A stretch of 64,000 nt of DNA from Niebla homalea (GCA_019925105.1 JAHGAU010000044.1:1-64000); one strand, 5' to 3'. Numbered from the stretch's first letter, positions 49,860-62,726 are shown. The notes: generated by a model not told the origin, from the letters alone. A program made the numbers and translations.

Positions 49860-52800
49860 AAAGTTAACAAGGAGAACTTAATAAAAGTTAATATATAATA
49901 CGTTTATACTTTTAAGGGTAATATAATATAACGTATGTAAGGAAGTAATTAAAGCTATAATATTAATATTCAGATTTAAAAAAATAAAAAACATTAATAT
50001 TATAATAATATAAAAATTATTATATAGCTTATATATATACTTTTTAATTAATTTAAAAGATGGTTTTTATTTAACTTTTTAAAAAAAATAAAAAGATACG
50101 GATATATTTCTTTATAAATAAAAGGCTAAATATAGATAGTTAAAACGTTATTTAATACGGAAAGAATCTATATATATTCCGAATTATATAAAAAAAATAT
50201 TAAGGGAAACCTAAATATTTATAACGCGTATAATCTACCGCCGGTTAATAGAAAAAAGCTTTTTATAATTTTATTACTTAAGGATATTATAATTATACCC
50301 GGCGAATACCTTTTAATAAAAGACTTTAATCTTTATTATATTAAATAAAACGAAGAATGGCGTACGATTAACTATATTAAGTTTAAAGAATTATTAATAA
50401 TTATTAACTAATTTAACTTTACGTTATTAATGTTAAAAAAACCTATAATATAAGAAAACTAAAAATTTAAGGCTATAATCGACCTAACGTTTAACTTAAA
50501 AGGTATCGTTAATACGGTTATTATATACGGGTTATAAAAGGACTTAAAATATAGCTTAGATTATATACCGATATAAATAACTTTAAATTAAACCGTTAAA
50601 ATAACCTTATTATTACCGGTAAAGAAAACGTAAAAAACGGTTAAGGAAATAAAGGTTTATATAAAAACGGAAAAGATAATAATATAATTTACGGACCTCC
50701 TTTAATTAAATAATAAAAACCGGATTAACCTTTTTATAGAATGAATAATAAAAGTATTAAATAAAATAATCAAAAAAATAATCCCGTTAATAAAGCCCTT
50801 TTAAAGAGTTAAAACCTATTAAAATAAAGGGTATATAACCGCGATTATAAAAACGAAAAAATAATTAAGTAAATTTCTAAATATAAAAATCAGGAAATAT
50901 TTAATTAATTAAGGATTATTTAAGAAAAAAAGGAAAAGATTATTAAGAAAATTAAGTAAATATACTTTTAATCTACAATATATAACTTAACGGTTTTACC
51001 TTATAATATTTAAAACTTAATATAGTATAATAAAGAACGGAATAAGAAATGAAAGCTTATCCTTAAATTCCTGTTTTTTAAGAAACCTAATAATATATTA
51101 ATTAATACCTTTAACGGTAAAATCGAAGCCCTTAAGGAAGTATTTTTCCCCCTTTTATTAAAAGTTAACCTAAATAATATTAATAACGTTATATACCCCG
51201 ACCTTATATTACTAAATAAGGTGTTAATATAAAATATAATAATTAAAGTAATTAATAAATTAAAGAAGGATAAAGCCTTAAGACCAAATAAGATTCTTAA
51301 TAGATTCCTATTAATAATAATTTTATTATTTAAAAGGGTTTTTATTTATTTCTTTTAAATATGCCTTAATATTGGCTATTATTTACGTAAGTTTAAGGAG
51401 ATAAAATAATTATCTTTAAGAAGTTTATTAAGCTAAATTACTTTAAGGTAAAGTCTTATAGACTTATTATATTCCTTTATATATTAAGGAAACCCTTAAA
51501 GACGGTAGTAATAAAGATCCTTAACGATTATATAAAGAATTACGGACTTTTCGCCGATTAATAAATAAGAATAAAAAAAGGTTAATTAATAGAAATAGCC
51601 CTTAAAGGATTGATTAACGGCGTATATACGGTATAAGGTTACGGGAAAAAGTATATTATAAATTTTCTTTCTTTCGATATTATAAATACCTTTAATAAAA
51701 TAAATTATTAAAAATTATCATATAACTTAAGGAAGAAGGGACCTCAATATTACTTTTTTTAGTTAAGTAAATAAAAGGTTTTTAAGCAACCGAGTTACGT
51801 TAATTAACCTAAGATAAAAAGTAAGCTTAATAAAGCCCGTTATAACTGAGATTCCTTAAGGATCGTTTATTTCTTTTATATTATTCCTATTTTTTAACGG
51901 TTTATTAATCAAAAAGCTTATTAATTTAATATAAAAGGTTTAAATTAAAGGCTTTATTAACGATATTTACCTTTTAACCTATAGTATTTTTATACGTATA
52001 AACTATTTAGAATTAAAATAGGCTTATAAAGTTTATCTTTAATAAATAAGAACTTATAAGGCTTAATTTATATTATATAAGTATAAGTTTATTTATATAA
52101 TTAAAAGTTTAAAGTTATATAATATAATAATTATAATAAACTTAAATAAAATTACGGTAAAACTGGATATTAATATTAAAGTCCTTAGCCTTAAAGTAAA
52201 TAGGAAGTTTAATTAAAAGGATTATATAAAAAAGGTTTAAAAGAAAATAACTTTATAAAAAAGAAGTTTTATTCATTTCGCTATATTAATATAAAGGGTT
52301 ACGTTATAGAAAGTCCGGATTATTTATTAAGTTATAATAAAGTTAACTATAATATATATTACGGTTATTTAATATATATTTAAAGGTACTCCGGGATATA
52401 AGAAAAAGCTTATTTAAATATTATAAAAAGTTCAGAATTAATATTTAAGAATAATTAATAATACTTATAAAATAACTTTTATCCCGATATTAACGTTTAA
52501 GGTTTTTATACCGCTAACTAAAATCTTATTAAATTAAATAATCGCTTAAGTAAAATTAAAGAAATATATATACTTAATTATAATAATAGGAAACGGGCGG
52601 ATCCGTTAAAATCTTAATAAATTTTAAATTAAATAAAATAAATTAAAAATATTTATCTCCCTTCCTATTAAAACGAAATAAAAATAAGTTAAAAAGGAAA
52701 TTAACCTTACCGGCGTCCCGGAAATTAATCTAAGTATATATAAACTCCCGTTAAATATAAAAAAAACCGAAATTAAAAGGATTTAAAAAGTAAAAATTAT

Positions 52801-53221
52801 AATAATTGCCTTATAAACCGTAATAAAATAAATTAAACGTTAATAAAAATATAAGGACTTTATACCTTAAGGTCGTTATTATTTAGCTTTTAACGATAAA
52901 AAGATTATTAATAAGTATTTTTATTGTTATTATATTATAAGGAAAAGTAATAACGTATTAATAATTTAATTCCGGATAAATAAAAACGGTTTAATTTACT
53001 TCTTATTTATTATATATACCGGAGGTCGGATAAACGCCGGATATAAATACGGATAAAAAAAGTAAAACGTTATATACGTTCTTATTTCTTATCCTTTATT
53101 TACGGAAATTAAATTAAAAATTATCGTAAAAATTAATATTTATAATTATTATTAAATATTATTTATAAAGCGAAATATCCGGGTAATTATTAAGTTTATA
53201 ATATTTATCGGATTATTATTA
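49860..53221 (+). pseudogene. LINE B ORF2 (endonuclease-reverse transcriptase) remnant
   Basis: This is the best-read copy of the family's ORF2. The endonuclease domain has FFINKRLNIDSW (about 50,110-50,145), NIYNAYNLPP (about 50,215) and KDFNLYY, the GDFNLHH block (50,316-50,338), followed by EEW. The reverse transcriptase has LRPNKILNRF (about 51,285), SYRLI (SYRPI, about 51,455) and the active-site block GFINDIYLLTYS (51,950-51,985), where the catalytic Asp pair reads N-D. The order of endonuclease then reverse transcriptase fits fungal Tad-type LINEs. An RNase H domain could not be confirmed. It is split at 53,221 by LINE D and finishes at 59,008 onward. Confidence 0.85.
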
Positions 53222-53649
53222 ATTGATTGATTGATTTATACTACGGGTCTAACTAGGCTAATTCCGGCGTTCCTTAATACTCGGCTATTTAACCTTATTA
53301 ATAACCGTAAAACCCGATATTTATTATATTAAGAATAAAAACCGGTATCCACCCAGCCTTTACTCTTATTTTAAGGGTTAAGAGTATTTATAACCGTTTA
53401 AAGAATAAGAATTTATTTATATACCTTTTTTAAGAAAACCTATAATATTATAATTAAATTTATTTAAAGGTTACCTTTAAACTTATTGTTTTTCTGTTAC
53501 CTTACGGGTCTATTTAATATTAAAATTTTGAAATTCCGATTATATTATTAAATATCCTTATTAATACGTAGGCTATTATTACTTTATTTATATAACTTTA
53601 TTAACCGATATAATATCGTTTCTTATACCGTTCCGGTATTTATAGTCCC

Positions 53650-56600
53650 TTTAGCCCTTTATTAAGTATAGTTTTCTTGCCGCTATTTTTTACCCCCGGG
53701 TTAACGGCGAGGTTTCTTAATTAAGTTTTCGACCACTTTATTTATTTCTTTAATTAAGCTAAATTATAATAATAAGCCCGTAGTTATTATAAATTTAATA
53801 GCCGTTTTAATACCCCTTTTATTAATAAGTATTTAACGATAATTATTAATCCTTACCTTTTTAACTAGCCCCGGTTTAAGCTCCTTAAATAATAAATAGG
53901 AAATTAATACGTATACGGCATTTTACTTCCGTTATTTATATTTATAATTAACGTTAATCCGGTTATTAACGTATATAATAAAAAGGAAATAAGTTAAGCC
54001 ATTTTTATTTATCCGAAGTTAAATTATTAATATATTATTATTTTTCTTTATAATCCTATAACGCCGGAAATATTTATTAATAACTTTATTATTATTTAAA
54101 GCTAAATATTATCGCCCTTAAGGGATCGATTCTTTATATTTACGTTAACGTTTTATTTATTTCCTTTTAATTTATAAAGTAATCGCCGTTAATTTTACTT
54201 TTACCGTTTTCTTTTTTTCCGTTATTTTTACTTTAAGTAAAAGTCCGTATATTTTTATGTTAATTTCTTAAACGTAAGTTAAATCGATTTCTTTCTTAAT
54301 TTACTTTAGTTTAACTTCCGTAAAAAGGGTAAATACCGTTTTTTTACGCTTTTTTATTTATGGTTTTTTATAATTTTAATAAATACGTTTATTTTTTATT
54401 AACGTAATTAAATTTATACCCCTTTTAAGCTTTATTTAAGCGATTATTTAATTAAAAATTAACTTTATTAATAATATAAAAACCTTGGATTTTAATACCG
54501 GGACGGGAGTTACTTTATATATTTTATTTATTATTCTTAAGTATCGGTTTTAAACCTTTTATAATTATTAAACGGGCTTTTTCCTATATTTAAATATACC
54601 CTTAAGTATATATTAAATAGCTGCCGTATACGTTATCGTAGGCTTTATAACCGCTTAATAAACGGTTTTAGCTTTCTATAAAATAGCTCCTTACGTCGAC
54701 GTTATAAGGTAAATAAAACCCTTTTCTTATAAAATTATCTTCTTTTAGACTTTTCTTATATAGTTTTTTTAATTTAATTTCCTATTAATTTATAAATTAA
54801 ATACTTTAATATTAACCTCCGGTTTTACCGTTATATTATTTAAGTTTACTGTAATTATTATATTATATAGCTTTAAGCTCTTTATTATATAGATAAACTT
54901 ATATTTATATGGGATAAATTAAACCTTATATATTTTTATTTATCGTAAATAAACTTTATAAGCTTATTTTAACTTTAAATAATTTATATAAGTAAACGTA
55001 TTATAAGCTAAAAGGTAAATATTATTAATAAAACCCCTTATTTAAACCTTTTATTTTAATTTTATTAAGTCTTTAATAAGCGGGCCATTAAAGAATAAAA
55101 ATAAAACCAAGGAAATAAATAACCTTTAAGGAATCCTTATTATCGCGGGCTTTATTGTACTTATCTTTTATTTTAAATTAATTAATATTATTCGGTTATT
55201 TAAGAAACTCTTTATTTAATTTATAAAGAAAAATAAAACCCCTTTTTTCCGTAAATTATATAGTAACCTTTAATAGTTTATTTTATTAAACGTTTTTATA
55301 ATATTTAGGAAAAAAAGACTTATAATATACTTTTTCCTATAACCTTATATTATATATACGTTATTAATTAAGCCTTTAAGAGCCGTTTCCGTTAATTATT
55401 TTCCTTTTATTTTTATTTATTAATTAAAGAGTAACTTATATTTTTTACGTAATTACTTAAAATCTTTATGATTATTATCTTTAAAGTTTTCCTTAATATA
55501 TAAAGGAGTATTATAAGTCTATATAACTTTATTTTTAAATAATCTAATTTAACCGGCTTCTTAAGGATAATCGTTTTAATTTCCTTAAATTTATAAAGGT
55601 AATAACCTATATTAAAATAGGTTTAAAATAGGTAAATAAAAACCTTTCTAAATAATAATATTATTATGGATAGGAATTTATTTAATATACCGTTGGGTCC
55701 GGGGGCCTTATCCTTTTTCGGCTTATTAATCGTTTTAATTATTATTTCTTAAGTTATTACTTTACTTATTATTATTAATTTAGGATATATAATATTATTA
55801 ATATTTATTAAGTTAACTTCCGGTAACGGGGGAAAAAACGCCCCTTTAAGGGCCTTAATTTTACCGTCGAAAATATCCGTTATTATACCGTTTAATCTTT
55901 TTAAGGATAAAAACTTAAAGATAAATTTGGGTTTTTTATTTTATTCTTTATTATATTTTATTAGCTTCTAAATATTACGAAGGGAAACCGCCGAATTATA
56001 TACTATAGCCTAAAAGTATATTTATTTAGCCTTTCAGATAATTCTTTTTTTTTCCTTTTAAGTTTTTTTTAACCGCCGTAACGTCTCCCGGTTCCTATAT
56101 TTAATAGTTTATTTTATAAGCGCTTTTATTTTTATAATTGTTTTTATATATTTTTTATTTTAATAAATTTTAACTTTCTTAAATAACTTTACTATTAAGA
56201 TTACCGTATTAATTACTTCATTTAAAGCCTTTATAATCCGTATTATAAAACGGTTAATCTATTCCTTATTATTAAGCCGGGGGAGCTCCGTTAACTAGGA
56301 TATTACTTTTACCGTCTTTATAAATACCTTAACTTCCTTAATTATTTTTTACGTTTATTTAAATAATAAAAACGGAGTTATATCGACGGATTAATTTAAG
56401 GTCATTTATATTAAGACGTAATCCGAATTATATTTTAGGTTTTTTCGGGGTCTATATATTATAATTAAATTAATAATATTTTCCGAATTAAATATTAAGT
56501 CGATTATAATCTTAAGTTTATAACTTTTTAATATAATAGCCCCTTTTAATATTAATAACGTAAAATTAAACTATATAATAATTATTAATAACTCTTTAAA

Positions 56601-57140
56601 TTTAATATAATTAATTATATAACCTTTTTTATTTTATTAAACGTAATAAAGATTAAAGTATTTTATTAAAAGGTACTTATTAAATACGGTTATAATATCC
56701 TTAAATAATAAAATTATAAAAAATCCTTTCTTATTAATTAATAACGGATTATACGTATTATAAATATTTAAATTATTCTTAATAGCCCCTTTTTATACGA
56801 TCCGGAATATATATAAATTCCTTCCGTAATAAATAACGTCCTAGCTATTTATATTTAACTTTTTATTAATAAAAAAATACGTCCGTATTATCTTATTACC
56901 TTTAAAGGCTAAATAGAAACTATTTTTTAAATTAATTAAAAAATAAATATACGGATTATATAACGGCTTTTATATCGCTATAATATTAATATCCTTTATT
57001 TTTTTAAATTTAAATATTAATATTACGGCTTTAATTATTTTTTTATATATATTATATTATATTACTTTTAAAAGTATAAATATATTAAATATTAATATCT
57101 ATTAAGCTTTTTTTATTAATTTTTATTTATATAAATAATC
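53650..57140 (-). pseudogene. LINE D ORF2 (endonuclease-reverse transcriptase) remnant
   Basis: The endonuclease DFN block lies near 56,648-56,670 and the reverse transcriptase active-site block near 55,017-55,037. It parallels LINE C along its length. Boundaries are approximate. Confidence 0.75.
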
Positions 57141-57199
57141 TTTCTTTAAGGTTAAGCGTTATTTATTTTAATCTTTTTATTATAATAATAATCTTAATT

Positions 57200-58979
57200 A
57201 AGCGGTTAACCTTAAGGGTTAATATCGCTATAAACTTTTTCTTCTTTACGTTATTAATTACCGCGTTTTACCCTTCTCCGTTTAATAAGCTTTATTTATA
57301 TTTTAAGATCGTTTTTAATTATTTTATTAATTTAAATTTATATAAATTATAACGTTAAACCTTAATTATTATCTTAATCTTTTTATATTAAGTCTTTTTT
57401 ACTTTTACCGTATACCGTAAGTCTTACGTTAAATAATTATTATTATTATACGTTATATATTTCAGCGCGTTTTTTATTAAACCCTTTATTATTAAATTAA
57501 CGTATTTATATATATTATACCTTTTAATATATATTGTATATTTTATATTATTAAAATATTTTATAATAATATATTTATACCTTTAATATTTAAAGTATTA
57601 ATAAATATCCGCTACCCGGTTTTAAAGTCTTATTAATTTAAAAACTTATCCTTTATTACCTTTTTATTAAAGATATTATTATATATCCTTATTAACGTTA
57701 CGTTTAAGATAATTATAAAATATTTTTTTATATAATTAAAAACGTTTAACCTTTTTATTATAAAGGGGAGATTATAATTAATAATCTTTAACTTAAAATA
57801 AAGAATTATATTCTCCTTTTTTATCCGCCTTAAAATAATTTTCTTTTCTTTCTTTATAAATTTTATTAAATATATTCCGTTTACCGTAATAATAAAGAAT
57901 TACTTTAATACTTTTACCGTTTTATACCTTTTTTTACCGGTTTATCTTTTTAACTTCTTTAACTTTTTTTTTACTTTTAATAAAATTATATTAAGGAAAA
58001 TATCCCCGCTTTATAATTTACGTACCGTAATAATTTATTCTATTAATAACTTTTTTATTATTTTAAATATTTTTATTAATTATAATAGGTTTATTTTTAT
58101 TATTATGTTTTTCTTTTTTTCACTTAATAATTATATAGTTATTATTTTTACCTTCCTTAATACCGCCGTTTTTTTCCCCGTTTTTATTTCTTTTATTATT
58201 AACGCCGGTATTACTTTTACGGCTTTTATTATTTAATTTATCCTTACTTTTTTTTTTAAAGTTTTCCTTATTATTTTTTTATTTTATATATATCCTTTTT
58301 ATTTCCTTTTACTTTTATCCGCCGGCGCTTTTATTATTATTTCTTAAGCTCCGCATAATTTTTTTAATTCTTTTAAACTTTTTCTTATATTTACATAAAA
58401 GTCTTTTACTCCCTATAACCCGATTTATAATATTAATTAAGTTTTTAACGTAATATCTTTCTATATAGTTATAAAGAAGCCTTTTAATATTTTTATTATT
58501 TCCTCTTTTATTACTTTTTCCTTATATATTTAACGGTTATTTTTTTTTATAGTTTATTTTTATCCGCTTAATATTTTTTTATTTTCTTTTAGTTTTTTCT
58601 TAATTTATATATATTTAATAAGGCCTTTTACGCCTCCGTTTACCCTTTATTTATCCTTATATACCGTCCTTATCCCCTCCGTTTTTTATTTATTACCCTT
58701 AATAATAATATTTTTACGCGTTATATACGTTTCTTTATACGTATTTTATTAACTATAGGTTCCTTATTTAATTTAAGGCCTTTTTATCTCGTATTTATCG
58801 CGTTATTTATACGACTTATTACCGTTCTTATTAATCTGGGCCGCTTACCCTTCCTCCCCCTTTATTTTTATTATTACTCCGCTTCCGCTTATCGTATTTA
58901 AGGTATTGTCCTTACTATTACTTAAGTTATATACGCGTGCCTCGTTTCTGACCTCTAGGGTCCCGTTGTTCGTCGCCAT
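57200..58979 (-). pseudogene. LINE D ORF1 (Gag-like) remnant
   Basis: It starts at ATG 58,979 with MATNNGTLEVRNEARVYNLS and decays afterwards. The end is estimated by alignment to LINE C. Confidence 0.7.
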
Positions 58980-59007
58980 TCTAATAAAGATCATCGGATT
59001 ATTATTA

Positions 59008-59583
59008 TAGTTTAACTTTATTATAAAGATAAATAAAATTATTAAAGACTTTATAAAAAAGGCCCGTTACCAATTAAAGAAAGAAAGGAGAAGCGGAAAT
59101 TAGTTATATTAATTATATAAACCGGAAAACATCTTTTATAGCTATAAAGATATAATAATAAATATTTATTAAAAATCCTTAAAGGAATTAACGGCAATAA
59201 TAATATAAAAAAGGTATATATTAAGCGCGTAAGTATTAATAAGGATATTTAAAGGTATTACGTAAAATTAAGGTAATATAAATATATAAAAAAGCGGAAG
59301 AATAATAAGCTTAAAAGTAGCCTTTATAAGGATATAATTATAATATTATGGATTTTCTTAAAGAAGTTAAAATATAAGAAGTATATAAATAGATTATTAC
59401 TTTTTAAAAAACCGTTAATATCCTTTACCTTAAGGGAGAGAGGGTAAAAACTTAATAAACGCCGGTTTTTACCCTAACATTATAAGGGTCAGGTTTTTAC
59501 GGTTACCAGCAAGGTTAAAAGGCCGCGTATTAAGGAACGCCGGAATTAACTTAGCTAGATCCGTAGTATAAATCAACCAATCA
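59008..59583 (+). pseudogene. LINE B 3' end
   Basis: ORF2 terminus, 3' UTR and a short tail (AAATCAACCAATCAAT). It resumes directly from 53,221 once LINE D and the duplicated 15 bp at 58,993-59,007 are taken out. Confidence 0.9.
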
Positions 59584-59596
59584 ATATAAATAAAGG

Positions 59597-60157
59597 AATA
59601 AGGTAAAGAATAATTAATTATAAGGTCTAATCCTTATAAAGGGCGGTATTTATAATCTTTTAACGAGCGGAATAAAGTACATTATACCTTTATACGGATT
59701 AAGCGTATTATACTTAAAGAAAATATAAATATGGGTAACCCAAGCCCTAAAATAGATGGACATAGAGTACCGAGGTTATCGTTATTAATAAGTTAGAATA
59801 GTAAAATTAAAGGGTTATTTTTAAGAAAATTAAATCTTAATATACTTATTTATTATTATTAATTAAAATCCAAGAATAAAACTATAAAAAAAAATAAGTA
59901 AATATATATATAAATAACATTAAAGGATAAGAATTATTTATTAATAATGCGTAATATTAAAAAGGACATTTTATTATAAAGGGAGTAAAGATAAGTTATT
60001 ACCGTATTAATACCTTTTTAACTTTTATACTTATAATAATTTAGATTATTAAAAGGATATTATAAGCGGTATATATATAATTAAAATATATATAAATAAG
60101 TATAATATAATCTGGAATATAATAATATTAAAGGCAATACCTTATTATAAAGGGAAT
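59597..60157. other. Decayed sequence before the LTR fragment
   Basis: About 560 bp, mostly RIP-mutated, with a short CpA-retaining patch at 59,735-59,780. It could be the 3' end of a gypsy-type element, since a polypurine tract follows, but no domain is readable. Confidence 0.45.
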
Positions 60158-60174
60158 TAAAAAGGGGGAAAGTA
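60158..60174 (+). promoter_or_regulatory. Mutated polypurine tract
   Basis: AAAAAGGGGGAAAGTA precedes TAGAAGA, the RIP-type version of the tract and LTR start at 5,643-5,661. Confidence 0.5.
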
Positions 60175-60398
60175 TAGAAGATATTAAATTTACGGATAAA
60201 TAGATAAAGGAAAAGAAATATTAAAAGGGCTAATTAAGGGTGGAATTAATTTATATATACTTTGAAAAGGAAGGGTATAACGGATTATTATAGAAAACAA
60301 TTTATAGCACATTAACTTATATAGGGGTTACGGCCTATCTTCAATTGTACTCTATTGCTACCTGTTATTTCATTACTTTTACTCTTTTATCCCTTCCT
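60175..60398 (+). repeat. LTR-like terminal segment, copy 3
   Basis: Third copy of the segment at 1,762-1,986 and 5,661-5,886, with TTAAAAGGGCTAATTAAGGG in common. Homology ends near 60,398, where a gypsy reverse transcriptase remnant on the other strand begins. It is less mutated in its right half (for example GTACTCTATTGCTACCTG). Confidence 0.75.
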
Positions 60399-61260
60399 AT
60401 CTTTTCTGAATTTAATAAAAAATTATATTTACTTTGATATTACAAATTAAGCTTAATTTTATACTGTTGAGATTCCATATAAATTTATTTTAATGCTTCT
60501 AATAAAGATAATAGTATTAAGGAAAGTAAATTCTTATATATAGAAGTTAAATTTATTAATGTTTATAGATAAATTGACTTCTTATAGCTTTAATAATATT
60601 TTTTATATACATTCTTAATTATTTTCTTTCAGAATTATTATAAATCAGAATATTATTTATATATATTTAAGTAAATTTATTTAAATACTTAAAAAAGATA
60701 TCGTTAATATAATATTACTATATTATAGGATTATTTATTAATCCGAACAATATTACCTTATATTTATATGTACTTATATTAATAATAAATATTATTAATA
60801 TAAGTACTTATCATTTAGACATATATATAGTAAGTTAAATACTACGATAATAATGATTTTAATTAAGTATTTATAATTCATAATCCGTATAAAAGACTTT
60901 TTTATTAATAGTAATAAGTATCGGTCCTTTTTTATTAACGTCTTAAGTCTTTTATAGTCTATATAGAATTATAAGCCGTTATTTTTTTTAAGTATAAATA
61001 GAATGAGTAAAGTAAAAGATACTTAACTTTAAATTATATAGCCTTTCTTCATATTTTTAATAAGATATTCTTTATATATTTAAAGCTTAAATAAAAATAG
61101 TAAATATACCCAACTTTTCGGTAGATCCTTAAAGTTATTAAGAAGTATTAATAAGTTTAATTTTATAATCTATATCGCGGTAGAATAATAATTACATTGC
61201 CTTTATATAATTAAAAACGTTAAGAAAATAATAATATTCTTTAAGTAATTTACGTTTAAT
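60399..61260 (-). pseudogene. Ty3/gypsy reverse transcriptase remnant
   Basis: Read on the minus strand from right to left: RDIDYKIKLI (61,181-61,151; usual HxIxL before the RT); KKNNGL-stop-FYIDYKRLK (about 61,000-60,941; usual LRFCVDYRxLN); YLIKI...VVFN (about 60,860; usual TKLDVRxAFN, catalytic Asp lost); YKYKVILFGL (60,765-60,738; usual YxVMPFGLTNAP); and YINNILIYNNSE (60,665-60,632; usual YxDDILIYS, with the catalytic Asp pair reading N-N). Order and spacing fit a gypsy RT. It is cut off at 60,398 just after the RT. Since the 2-5 kb chromovirus lacks its RT half, I cannot say whether the two belong to the same family. Confidence 0.85.
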
Positions 61261-62310
61261 GTCTTTAAGGGATTCTGCTTTAATTTTATTTTATTATAAC
61301 CTTATTATCGTTGAAGGTTTTTAATTTAATTAATTAATACTTTTTATTAAGGTTAAAAATATAACATTTTCTTTATCTTTTATAAATAAACTAAATAAAG
61401 TGACTCCGATTTAAGAGATATTAATAGGATCTTTAATTTTTTTAAATAACTTTTATAATATAATTATTTTAAGTAATTTCTTTTTTTTTAGGGTTAATTA
61501 TTAATAAGGTTTTTAAGGAAATCGCGGATTAAAGTTTACGGAGGATGCTTATAAAAATTAATATAATAAGCTTTTCTTCTATAAGTTTATACTATTTATT
61601 AAGAATAAATAATAAAGAGAAAAAAATAAGGCACTGAAAAAGACCTTTTTTAAGATAAAAATTTAAAATTATTATAAATAAAGCCTATTTAAGATAATTT
61701 ATTTAAAGTTTAATTTAATAATAAATATAAAAACGTTAGATTAAATATCCGAACTTATTTTTATTATTAAATAAATCGTATAAAAAAAAAGATATATATT
61801 ATTATTGAAACCGTTTATTGTTTTTTTCTTTAATAAAGGTATTATATTAATATTGAGATTATTATAAAGGGAATATATAAAAGTAGAATAAAGGAGTAAT
61901 TTATAGCTTTGATATTTATAAAAGTAAGGTAAGTTCGACTTTTCCTATTTATAATTAAAGTATATAATATTATAAAAACTTTTTTATAACATAATTATTA
62001 GCCAAGTTCATTAATATTAATATCTATAACTTCTTCTCCTTGACCACGTCAATAATAAGGGTAATCAGTTTTTTAAATTAAGATCCGTTTCCTGGACCTT
62101 ATTAAGTTTTACTTTATCCTTATTTAAATAAGTTATTAAGATATAATTAGGTTACTTATAATAATATTAAAATCCAGAACGTTATTTATTTTTAAGACGT
62201 TTTACTTTATTATTATCTTTATTAAACGAACTAACCGTATATATATTTTTTTTTCCTTTATAATTTTAATAGTATTACTTTATTCTTTAGCCTCATTTTA
62301 TTAATAAGTA
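61261..62310. other. Decayed region upstream of the RT remnant
   Basis: Possibly protease/gag of the same element on the minus strand, judged only by position. Nothing readable. Confidence 0.4.
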
Positions 62311-62315
62311 ATTAT

Positions 62316-62526
62316 TGTTAAGCCAGACGTATGCCTGAAGCTTGAGGGTAGTATGGTAATGTGAAATGTGTATATAGCCTTAACAAATGGTATATTTGGT
62401 GAGTAGACTAATTGCTGAAGAAGTAAAAGGAAAAGTGGGAAGGACAGGTGTTAAGTATTCCTGTGGCCCAGCTACGCTAGGGTCACGAGGTAAGCACTAA
62501 CCCCTATGTTGTTTCCTACCATAACA
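62316..62526. mobile_element. Solo LTR, un-mutated
   Basis: 211 bp with terminal inverted TGTTA...TAACA and a perfect 5 bp target duplication ATTAT (62,311-62,315 and 62,527-62,531). No internal region is attached. CpA and TpG are frequent (for example GGTATATTTGGTGAGTAGAC), so RIP has hardly touched it. It is not similar to the other LTRs here. A solo LTR arises by recombination between the two LTRs of one insertion. At 211 bp it would fall below the usual size needed for RIP. Confidence 0.85.
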
Positions 62527-62531
62527 ATTAT

Positions 62532-62726
62532 TTTCTTTTTCGTTTCGATATCCGTAACTTAATTGTTATCTAATTAATAAAGTTAATTATATATAATCTT
62601 TATCGTACTTAAATAAAAATTTTAAGGGTTTATTTAAAGTATATTTTGAAGTCGTAATATTATTTAATCATATCAATTATCTCGTACTTAATTATCGTAA
62701 TATTTAAGGATATTAATAAATCGGAG
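62532..62726. other. AT-rich spacer
   Basis: No feature recognised. Confidence 0.5.

Larger units (their letters stand above)
53222..58992 (-). mobile_element. LINE D, full-length LINE nested in LINE B
   Basis: 5,771 bp on the minus strand, inserted into LINE B with a perfect 15 bp target duplication ATCGGATTATTATTA (53,207-53,221 and 58,993-59,007). The (AATC)n tail is at 53,222 on the minus strand. The 5' leader is 13 bp. It is closely similar to LINE C throughout. Heavily RIP-mutated, so RIP continued after this youngest identified LINE insertion. Confidence 0.94.
45197..59583 (+). mobile_element. LINE B, full-length Tad-like LINE split by two later insertions
   Basis: The outer target duplication ATATAAATAAAGG is at 45,184-45,196 and 59,584-59,596. 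The element is in three pieces: 45,197-46,783, 49,558-53,221 and 59,008-59,583. Together they make about 5.83 kb, matching the 5.77-5.80 kb of A, C and D. The first break holds a 2.76 kb chimeric element, and the second holds LINE D in reverse. Each insertion has its own target duplication inside LINE B sequence, so LINE B is the oldest of the three. The 5' leader is 28 bp. Confidence 0.9.

Noticed and set aside
48281..49870. Minus-strand frames of 70-79 codons at 48,281-48,493, 48,914-49,147 and 49,631-49,870
   Set aside because: All are antisense to the plus-strand chimera or LINE B and lie in sequence explained as LINE ORFs.
49558..53221. An independent 5'-truncated LINE starting near 49,560
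   Set aside because: The 13 bp duplication and collinearity with 45,197-46,783 show that it is the middle of LINE B, not a separate insertion.
62316..62526. SINE or small-RNA gene
   Set aside because: TGTTA...TAACA ends with a 5 bp target duplication fit a solo LTR; no A/B boxes or tail.
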